Positions 6,459-12,954 of a stretch of DNA of 24,839 nt are shown here, one piece after another. The stretch is taken from the NCBI GenBank assembly GCA_963835935.1, contig CAWIHK010000004.1, positions 1-24,839 on the forward strand, written 5' to 3'. Every line of letters starts with the position of its first letter. Positions within the stretch are counted from its first letter, which is position 1. Origin of the DNA: CAWIHK01 sp963835935. GTDB lineage: Bacteria > Bacteroidota > Ignavibacteria > UBA10030 > CAVZMI01. The position numbers and the translations under genes are program-made. The notes below the pieces were generated by a model. The model worked only from the letters and a program-made list of their open reading frames with translations, made no database searches and was not told the origin of the DNA.

Positions 6459-8649
6459 ATGGGTGAAGAAAGCAAGTGCCCGATAACGCACAAAGCTCAC
6501 ACTGCTGGCAACGGTACGACAAATCAAGACTGGTGGCCGAACCAGTTGAACCTCGAATATCTTGCACCAGCATTCAGCCAAGTCCAATCCGATGGGTGAG
6601 GGATTCAACTACGCCAAGGAATTTAAGAGTCTCGACTTAAAAGCCGTGAAAAAGGACCTCCGTGCCCTGATGACTCAGTCGCAGGATTGGTGGCCAGCCG
6701 ACTGGGGCCACTACGGCGGGCTTTTCATCCGCATGGCATGGCATAGTGCGGGTACCTACCGCATCGGTGACGGCCGCGGCGGCGCAGGCAACGGCAGCCA
6801 GCGCTTTGCACCTCTCAATAGCTGGCCCGACAATGTCAATCTCGACAAGGCGCGTCGGTTGCTCTGGCCGATTAAGCAAAAGTATGGCCGGAAAATTTCA
6901 TGGGCCGATCTGATGATCCTCACCGGCAATGTCGCATTGGAATCGATGGGCTTCAAAACTTTCGGTTTTGCCGGCGGGCGCGAGGACATCTGGGAATCGG
7001 AAAAAGATATTTACTGGGGCTCCGAAGACAAATGGTTAGGAGACAAGCGTTACTCTGGCGACCGGAATCTAGAAAATCCGCTCGCCGCTGTGCAGATGGG
7101 ACTCATTTACGTCAACCCGGAAGGGCCGAACGGCAACCCGGATCCAGTCGCCTCAGGCCGCGACATCCGCGAGACCTTCGCGCGTATGGCGATGAACGAT
7201 GAAGAAACTGTGGCCCTCGTTGCTGGCGGTCACACATTCGGCAAGGCCCATGGTGCAGGCGATCCAACCTTGGTTGGCCCAGAGCCTGAAGGCGCCCCCA
7301 TCGAGGAGCAAGGCTTGGGCTGGAGGAATCGCTTCGGCACTGGCAAAGGTGTACACACCACTTCCAGTGGTATCGAAGGCGCTTGGAAGCCAAACCCCAC
7401 CAAGTGGGATAACGGTTACCTCGATATGTTGTTTGGTTACGAGTGGGAACTGGTTAAAAGCCCGGCAGGCGCACACCAGTGGGTGGCAAAAAATGTCAAG
7501 CCGGAACACATGATTTCTGATGCTCACGACCCGTCCAAGAAGCACCCGCCGATGATGACCACGGCTGACCTGTCGCTGCGGTTCGACCCAATCTACGAGC
7601 CCATCGCGCGCCGCTTCCATCAGAACCCGAAGGCTTTCGCCGACGCTTTTGCTCGTGCTTGGTTCAAGCTGACACATCGCGATATGGGTCCGCGCGCACG
7701 CTATCTTGGCTCGGAGGTTCCGAAAGAAGAGCTCCTCTGGCAAGACCCTATTCCCAAGGTCAATCACAAACTGATCGATGCGAAGGACATCGCATCTCTC
7801 AAGCGCAAAATTCTGGCTTCCGGTCTTTCGGTGTCGGAACTCGTTTCGACCGCATGGGCTTCAGCGTCAACCTTCCGTGGATCTGACAAACGTGGTGGGG
7901 CGAACGGAGCGCGTATACGTCTTGCACCACAGAAGGATTGGGAAGTCAACCAGCCTGTGCAGCTCGCGAAGGTGCTCAAGACGCTGGAGGGAATTCATAA
8001 CATGTTCAACAAACAGAAGTCTCGCGGCAAGAAAGTATCTCTGGCCGACCTGATCGTCTTAGCCGGTTGCGCTGGCATCGAGAAAGCTGCGAAGCATGCC
8101 GGTCACAAAGTAACGGTTCCCTTCACTCCAGGACGCATGGACGCCTCGCAGGAGCAAACCGATGTGGCTTCATTCGCCGTGCTAGAGCAGAAGGCGGATG
8201 GCTTCCGCAATTACCTCAAAACAAAATTTACTGTATCGGCTGAGGAATTGCTAGTTGACAAAGCGCAATTGCTAACCCTGACCGCTCCTGAAATGACAGT
8301 TCTCCTTGGCGGCATGAGAGTATTGAATACCAACTTCGGCGGGTCGCAACATGGCATCTTTACCAAGCGGCCTGAAGCCCTCACGAATGACTTCTTCGTG
8401 AATCTTCTCGATATGAGCACGGAGTGGAAGGTAAACGCGAAAGACTGTGACGTATTCGAAGGTCGTGATCGTACAACGGGTACTCTCAAATGGACTGGCA
8501 CACGGGTCGACCTCATCTTCGGTTCAAACTCTCAACTCAGGGCATTGGCAGAAGTCTATGGAAGTAAAGACTCCCAGGAGAAGTTTCTGTGCGACTTTTT
8601 AGCAGTGTGGAACAAAGTCATGAACCTTGACCGCTTCGATCTCGCTTGA
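6459..8649 (+). CDS. katG: Catalase-peroxidase KatG, with a single-base frameshift near codon 33
   Basis: A bifunctional haem enzyme that degrades H2O2 and oxidises small donors. ATG 6459 follows a strong AAAGGAG site and opens MGEESKCPITHKAHTAGNG and on to DWWPNQLNL, the usual KatG N-terminus. The frame then shifts: ILHQHSAKSNPMGEGFNYAK continues one frame over from about 6556. Dropping one base (for instance G6555) gives NLNILHQHS and a 729-residue protein of normal KatG length. In corrected numbering the active site is complete: R91, W94 and H95 (distal), Y217 and M243 (Trp-Tyr-Met adduct with W94), and H258 (proximal, GGHTFGK). The C-terminal half-domain is also present. The gene is clearly richer in G+C than its neighbours and lies between ~175-bp direct repeats, suggesting transfer. 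TTG 6562 could start a shortened product. The frameshift may be real or a sequence error. Confidence 0.93.
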
Positions 8650-8804
8650 CTGGGACAAAGACCTATTCGATGGTTTCTGGGGAGGACGAAAAAAGAGTCA
8701 GCTAACAACCGGATTCAACCGATGGTGTATTGCCGTTGCTGAATCGGAGTGCCCGCAAAGACAGCGAAGCAGTCCCCTTCGACAGGCTCAGGGTCTTCGA
8801 CTTT
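8650..8804. other. Sequence downstream of katG, including an imperfect palindrome
   Basis: CCCTTCGACAGGCTCAGGG (8775-8793) is an imperfect palindrome of a type widely scattered in bacterial genomes. CCGGATTCAACC (near 8709) and a later GTTGCTGAATCGG are partly complementary. Either could end katG transcription, but neither is followed by a clear T run. Confidence 0.45.
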
Positions 8805-8978
8805 AGGACGGGATATCACAAAGTACGTTCAACAAATTGTCTGAATGAGTGGATATAGATACCAAGTAAGTTGATAGTAAAGGTTCAAGGAATTATATTT
8901 GGAAAATCAAGCAGCAGATTAGATGGACAAAAATCAAGAATCCGCAGATAAAGCGGATCAATTTAATTATAGTTATGC
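8805..8978 (+). repeat. ~175-bp direct repeat flanking katG, right copy
   Basis: Nearly identical to 6002-6178 in the same orientation. Differences are scattered substitutions and small indels, for example ATAGATACCAAGTAAGTTGA here against ATAGATACTAAGTCATTTGA on the left. The repeat ends at the start codon of the small gene at 8975. Confidence 0.85.
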
Positions 8979-9181
8979 AGCAAGAACTATTCATGAAAGA
9001 TAAGAAACGAATTATTGCATCAGAGCATCTCCATCTTGTTGAAAGTACGATGCTTTCTTCACCTCAGGAACGAGGTTATAGAGAATGTCCATGCCCGAAA
9101 GATTGTACATTGCATGGTGAATGTTATTTGTGCATTGCGTATCATGGCCGGAAGAATAAGCTCCCTCGCTGTGAACGATAA
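8975..9181 (+). CDS. Small cysteine-rich, probably metal-binding protein
   Basis: A 68-residue protein with a cluster CPCPKDCTLHGECYLCIAYH followed by GRKNKLPRCER. It has six cysteines and several histidines in the last 32 residues. The pattern CxC-x3-C-x4-HGxCxxC-x2-YH and a terminal LPxCxR resembles small uncharacterised proteins found widely in anaerobes and methanogens; zinc or Fe-S binding is inferred. No export signal is seen. It starts at the end of the direct repeat and is followed 21 bases later by a GCCTAAC repeat, so it too looks like a cassette gene. ATG 8975 is the first start; a second ATG 18 bases on, at 8993, is an alternative. Confidence 0.7.
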   Translation: MQQELFMKDKKRIIASEHLHLVESTMLSSPQERGYRECPCPKDCTLHGECYLCIAYHGRKNKLPRCER

Positions 9182-9202
9182 ATTATTTAATTAATACTTG
9201 TT

Positions 9203-9270
9203 GCCTAACCATTTTAAAAAGGACAGAGTCTCCGCAAAGCGGGATTTTACAAGCTCAACAAGAGAAAATA
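9203..9270 (+). repeat. GCCTAAC repeat, copy 3 (full length)
   Basis: GCCTAACCATTTTAAAAAGG, then CCGCAAAGCGGGATTTT, then CAAGCTCAACAAGAGAAAAT. It matches copy 1 throughout and follows the stop of the small cysteine-rich gene. CCGC/GCGG around AAA could form a small hairpin followed by a T run, so it might act as a terminator. Confidence 0.7.
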
Positions 9271-9480
9271 GTGCTTCATGAAATCAATGATGTCGGAAAA
9301 ACATTAGTATAATTTACCGAGTGCGGTATGTATATAAAAAACATAAAAAAATATTTATATATCCGCCAAAAAGACGGTGGACAAGTGCGCGACAGTTGTA
9401 ATAATGGAAAGTGTTCGTTGTCCACAGTTTTGTTGCGAAGCGTTAAGCAACAACATGGCAAATAAGTAAAGAGGAATTAT

Positions 9481-10035
9481 ATGGAAAGAAAAGAGTTTAT
9501 TAAAACAAGCACAACGTGTGGAGTGCTTTCTCTTTTATATTTGGCACTTCCCGATAAATTTCTCAGCTCTCAGACAATTAAAACAAGCAATGGAAACTCG
9601 GTCAATGATGTCAATCGAGAGCAAATCACAAAACTTCTTGATTTCATCGACGGCGACATAGATGAGTCAATAAAACAAAAAGTATTTGGGAAACTCGGAT
9701 ATGAATGTTTCTATTGTACGAAGGCAGTGACATGGATTAAAAGCATGAATCTGACCAGCTTAATCGAAACAGTAAACAATGGTAATTCCAGTCGTTGGGA
9801 AAGAATTGAATATAGCCCAGAAAAAGGTATTCTAAAAGTTATCGGACGAAAAGCGCCTTGTGTATGTGCTTATTCGCAGGAACAAAAGCCCCCAAAGTCA
9901 TTGTGCAACTATTGTTGTAAAAGTTTTATGAAAGAATTTTTTGGAACTCTATTTGAGAAAAAAGTCACGGTTACAATAAATGAGTCAGTCATACTTGGTG
10001 GAGAGAGATGCAGCGCAACAATTAATAATTACTAA
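9481..10035 (+). CDS. Exported cysteine-rich protein of unknown function, Tat-like leader
   Basis: The 184-residue product opens MERKEFIKTSTTCGVLSLLY, resembling a Tat leader with RK in place of the RR pair; it is similar in form to the leader of the DUF362 protein at 12042. The mature part has cysteines in YECFYCTKAV, APCVCAYSQ and LCNYCCKSF and ends VTINESVILGGERCSATI. That ending and the cysteine spacing recall V4R/DUF6144-like bacterial proteins, but I am not certain. A site reading AGAGGA lies just upstream. It lies alone between repeats, consistent with an acquired single-gene module. Confidence 0.65.
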   Translation: MERKEFIKTSTTCGVLSLLYLALPDKFLSSQTIKTSNGNSVNDVNREQITKLLDFIDGDIDESIKQKVFGKLGYECFYCTKAVTWIKSMNLTSLIETVNNGNSSRWERIEYSPEKGILKVIGRKAPCVCAYSQEQKPPKSLCNYCCKSFMKEFFGTLFEKKVTVTINESVILGGERCSATINNY

Positions 10036-10324
10036 ATCAATTTTCATAGAGTCAATTATATTGCCGCGTAACCAGCGGCTCCCCGACAAATAACATCGGG
10101 ACAAACAAGCTGACCGAATGTGCCCGCCTACGTTACAAAGCGAAATCCGGCGGGCAAGCGTAGTGCATTTTGCATAGCGCTTAGTGGATTTGTATATTTT
10201 AGTGTGTTCATCGATTGAACTCGGTTTGTTATTTATAATTAAAAAATTTTGTGATAGGCAGCTTGTTTATCCTTCGAAGTGGAAAGAAGAGTGAAAAAAC
10301 ATTAAATATTGAAAGGAGAAAGAT
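10036..10324. other. Intergenic region with two GC-rich hairpins
   Basis: CCCGA (10082-10086) can pair with TCGGG (10096-10100), and GCCCGCC (10122-10128) with GGCGGGC (10149-10155). The local GC content contrasts with the AT-rich surroundings. A GCGTAAC at about 10064 resembles the GCCTAAC start of the other repeats. The hemerythrin ribosome binding site GAAAGGAG is at the end. Confidence 0.55.
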
Positions 10325-10732
10325 ATGCCGCTAATACGATGGAATGAAGAATTTAGCGTAAATATTATGGAGATAGATAAACAACACCAAAAACTTATAG
10401 AAATGATAAATAATCTTCATGATGCAATGAAACAAGGAAAAGCAAAAGATATACTTGGAAAAATATTGGATGAAATGGTTGGATATGCGGGAACTCACTT
10501 CAAAACGGAAGAAAAATATTTTGATCAATTCAAATATCCGGAGACTGAAGAACATAAAAAAGAACATATAAATTTTGTGAAAGAAGTGACTGAATTCAAG
10601 AAAAAATTTGAAGCCGGACAACAGACATTATCAATACAAGTCATGAATTTCTTGAGTAATTGGTTGAAAAAACACATAAAAGATGTGGATAAAAGATATG
10701 GTCCATTTCTTAATTCAAAAGGGATAAAGTAA
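10325..10732 (+). CDS. Bacteriohemerythrin
   Basis: A 135-residue four-helix protein that binds O2 at a di-iron centre. All expected ligands are present: H21 (IDKQH), H58 and E62 (GTHFKTEEKYF), H77 and H81 (EEHKKEH), and H117 and D122 (KKHIKDVD). The N-terminal IRWNEEFSVNIMEID and the length are typical of stand-alone bacterial hemerythrins. ATG 10325 is preceded by AAAGGAG. It is likely cytoplasmic and could sense, store or scavenge oxygen, which fits the nearby katG. No fused signalling domain is present. Confidence 0.95.
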   Translation: MPLIRWNEEFSVNIMEIDKQHQKLIEMINNLHDAMKQGKAKDILGKILDEMVGYAGTHFKTEEKYFDQFKYPETEEHKKEHINFVKEVTEFKKKFEAGQQTLSIQVMNFLSNWLKKHIKDVDKRYGPFLNSKGIK

Positions 10733-10848
10733 TTCGCAATTTTAGGATTCCTTTTTTATGTGATACCCAACATGCGCTTGAAGACGGCCAATTGAGCTTT
10801 TGAATATAATCCAAAGTTTCAGAGCAAAATATTTATTTATTTTCGATC

Positions 10849-10876
10849 TTGATACAAAGCAAATATTTTATATTAT
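10849..10876 (+). promoter_or_regulatory. Putative promoter of the groES-like gene
   Basis: TTGATA (10849-10854) and TATTAT (10871-10876) are separated by 16 bases. Transcription would begin close to the ATG at 10883, and no Shine-Dalgarno site is visible, so the transcript could be leaderless. The whole block is preserved in the decayed copy at 4968-5092, supporting its importance. Confidence 0.4.
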
Positions 10877-10882
10877 TTCAGT

Positions 10883-11272
10883 ATGGCAATCAAACAGCGG
10901 AAAAAAATTGTTGTCGTCGGCGACAAAATTTTGATCGATCCAGATCGCGATGAAGAACGAACCCCGCACGGTTTGTACCTTCCACCCGGTGTAAAAGAAC
11001 GAGAAAAAATACAAACGGGATATATTGTCAAAGTCGGGCCGGGATATCCGGTAGCCAATCCGAATTTCATCGATCAGGAACCCTGGTCAACTACACCAAA
11101 AGATCCCGTCAAATACATTCCACTTCAGGCCGAAGAAGGAGACTACGCGGTTTTCCTCCGCGATTCTGCAATTGAAATTCAGTATGATGGAAAAGATTAT
11201 CTCATAGTTCCACAATCGGCAATCTTGATGTTGATTCGTCCGGAAGGAATTGAAGGGTTCACTGAGGTGTAA
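10883..11272 (+). CDS. groES: GroES-like co-chaperonin (Cpn10 family)
   Basis: The protein opens with a Cpn10-like strand, KIVVVGDKILIDPDRDEERT, followed by a mobile-loop-like segment TPHGLYLPPGVKEREKIQTG and then YIVKVGPG, which match the order in GroES. At 129 residues it is longer than the usual ~95; the extra sequence lies in the middle (GYPVANPNFIDQEPWSTTPK) and at the C-terminus. It may be a second GroES-like protein of this phylum, not the one paired with groEL; no groEL lies nearby. A decayed copy of its promoter and first codons lies 5.9 kb upstream. The family assignment is good, the role as the main GroES uncertain. Confidence 0.83.
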   Translation: MAIKQRKKIVVVGDKILIDPDRDEERTPHGLYLPPGVKEREKIQTGYIVKVGPGYPVANPNFIDQEPWSTTPKDPVKYIPLQAEEGDYAVFLRDSAIEIQYDGKDYLIVPQSAILMLIRPEGIEGFTEV

Positions 11273-11507
11273 AATCGAAATTCTCCATCACGATCAAAGA
11301 ACGGAAATATTATACTTTCGAAATTTCTTTTCCTGCCAACAAAATACGCAGCAAAAATCTAATTTTTCATCTCAGGATTGTAAAGACCAGATTCATAAAC
11401 GTTATTTATAATGAATGAAATTCATAAGGCCAAGTCCCCTTTCTTAGAATTTTTTTTTTGGGAGGACGATATATCTATAGAATAATATAGATAAGTAGAA
11501 CTTCCGA

Positions 11508-11549
11508 ATCCCGCTCTAATAATCTTGATAGCTGTCTATCTGGCGGGAT
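11508..11549. repeat. Palindromic repeat, unit 1
   Basis: ATCCCGC (11508-11514) pairs with GCGGGAT (11543-11549), loop 28 bases. The right arm continues GGTATAT, as in unit 3. Confidence 0.55.
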
Positions 11550-11601
11550 GGTATATCTTCCCAGATTTTGACTAACGATTTAAAATGTGCGATTGACAAT
11601 A

Positions 11602-11650
11602 TATATGCCGTCCCCGCTAAGATTATTCATATTGATAGGGGAACTCTATA
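11602..11650. repeat. Palindromic repeat, unit 2 (degenerate)
   Basis: TATATGCCGTCCCC on the left faces GGGGAACTCTATA on the right. It is a weaker version of unit 3 with the same outer TATA and inner C/G runs. Confidence 0.5.
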
Positions 11651-11675
11651 TTTAATTTGCATTAACTACTATAAA

Positions 11676-11723
11676 TATACCGTCCCGCATGTTGAAAATG
11701 CTATAAAAAGCGGGACTGGTATA
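11676..11723. repeat. Palindromic repeat, unit 3 (best conserved)
   Basis: TATACCGTCCCGC (11676-11688) pairs with GCGGGACTGGTATA (11710-11723) along 13 base pairs with one bulged base. The loop is 21 bases. It is strong enough to form a stable RNA or DNA hairpin. Confidence 0.7.
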
Positions 11724-12041
11724 CTACACATTTTCTGCTATAAAATATTCACACTGAATTTCATTTTCATCTGCGAGTCGTCATGCCCGGATTTGTCAAC
11801 GTTTCCGGGAAAGAGAGTAACAATAATATTATTTCACAGATTCTATTTTTGATAAGTGTGGCCAAAGTTCATCAAACAAAAATACAGTGTTATAAAACGA
11901 CAAAATGTTTTTATAAAAAATTAATTCCCTACCATTATAGTCCGGTTTACAAAGAAAAACTTCAATTAAGTGTTGCATACAAATTCATCCTTTCCTATCT
12001 TTTTCTTATGTGATGTTCATTATTTCGACAGGGAGAAAATT

Positions 12042-12947
12042 ATGGATCGACGTTCATTCATAAAAGCTGGGGTAACAACCGGCGCGATTCTCGCGCTGGG
12101 AAAATATAGTAATGCTTTAGGCCGACAACCGAATCCTGGTGCTGTAGATCTTGTTGCTGTAAAAGGAGGCGAGCCTGATGTTATGCTCGATAAAGCGCTC
12201 GAAGTATTCGGAGGGATGAAATCGTTCGTCAAGAAGGGACAAAAAGTAGTTATCAAACCAAACATCGGTTGGGATGTAGAACCTGATCGAGCTGCCGATA
12301 CAAACCCAAAATTAGTGGGACGACTTATCCAACACTGTTACGACGCGGGTGCCAAAGAAGTGTTTGTTTTCGATTTCACATGCGACGACGGAAAGAGATG
12401 TTATTCCAACAGCGGAATTGAACGCGCTGCAAAAGAAAACAAAGCGACGGTGGTTCCGGGAAACGTGGAAGGATATTATCACAGAGTGACGGTTGAAAAA
12501 GGAAAAAGTCTGAAAGAAGCGGCGGTTCACGAGTTAATACTGAATTCAGATGTCTTCATTAACGTTCCGATACTCAAACACCACAGTTCATCTCGACTTA
12601 CAATCGGAATGAAAAACTTGATGGGCGTTGTCTGGGATCGCGGGTACTGGCATAAGAACGATTTGCATCAATGCATAGCCGACTTTTCAACCAGAATTAA
12701 ACCGACGTTGAATATTGTAGATGCGTACAACGTCCTAATGAAAAACGGGCCGCGAGGCACATCGAAGGCAGATGTCACGCAAATGAAATCACTGCTGATG
12801 TCTACCAATATCGTTGCGGTCGATGCGGCCGGCGCAAAATTGTTCGGTGTTGATCCGAGCACAATACCATTCATCAACTATGCAGATGAATTGAATGTTG
12901 GCAAAAAAGATTTGACAAAATTAAACATCCAACGAATTATATTATGA
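12042..12947 (+). CDS. DUF362 family protein with Tat signal
   Basis: A 301-residue protein opening MDRRSFIKAGVTTGAILALG, a clear twin-arginine leader, so it is probably exported folded. The rest is a DUF362 domain: KVVIKPNIGWD near the start, DVFINVPILKHHSSSRLTIG in the middle, MKNLMGVVWD after it, and a C-terminal VAVDAAGAKLFG block. The biochemical function of DUF362 is not established. No ferredoxin-type cysteine motif is fused here, but the next gene, seven bases downstream, encodes a polyferredoxin, so the two probably work together. ATG 12042 has AGGGAGA upstream; the frame is open further upstream without a better start. Confidence 0.9.
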   Translation: MDRRSFIKAGVTTGAILALGKYSNALGRQPNPGAVDLVAVKGGEPDVMLDKALEVFGGMKSFVKKGQKVVIKPNIGWDVEPDRAADTNPKLVGRLIQHCYDAGAKEVFVFDFTCDDGKRCYSNSGIERAAKENKATVVPGNVEGYYHRVTVEKGKSLKEAAVHELILNSDVFINVPILKHHSSSRLTIGMKNLMGVVWDRGYWHKNDLHQCIADFSTRIKPTLNIVDAYNVLMKNGPRGTSKADVTQMKSLLMSTNIVAVDAAGAKLFGVDPSTIPFINYADELNVGKKDLTKLNIQRIIL

Positions 12948-12954
12948 AATAAAA

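Larger units (their letters stand above)
11273..12041. other. Long intergenic region with three related palindromes
   Basis: Nothing here reads as a gene. Short open frames at 11568-11852 and 11783-12013 lack ribosome binding sites and domain-like sequence. The recognisable structure is three hairpin repeats between 11508 and 11723. The ribosome binding site of the next gene (AGGGAGA) lies around 12030. Confidence 0.55.

Noticed and set aside
7153..7767. 204-codon open frame on the minus strand opposite katG
   Set aside because: It lies wholly antisense to the conserved katG frame, has no ribosome binding site and no recognisable domain. High G+C in katG makes long antisense frames expected.
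4853..9270. CRISPR array
   Set aside because: The repeated units are few, unequal in spacing and separated by whole genes; there are no regularly spaced spacers and no cas genes.
11568..12013. Two short overlapping plus-strand frames before the DUF362 gene
   Set aside because: They run through the palindromic repeats, lack ribosome binding sites and have amino-acid composition typical of AT-rich non-coding DNA.
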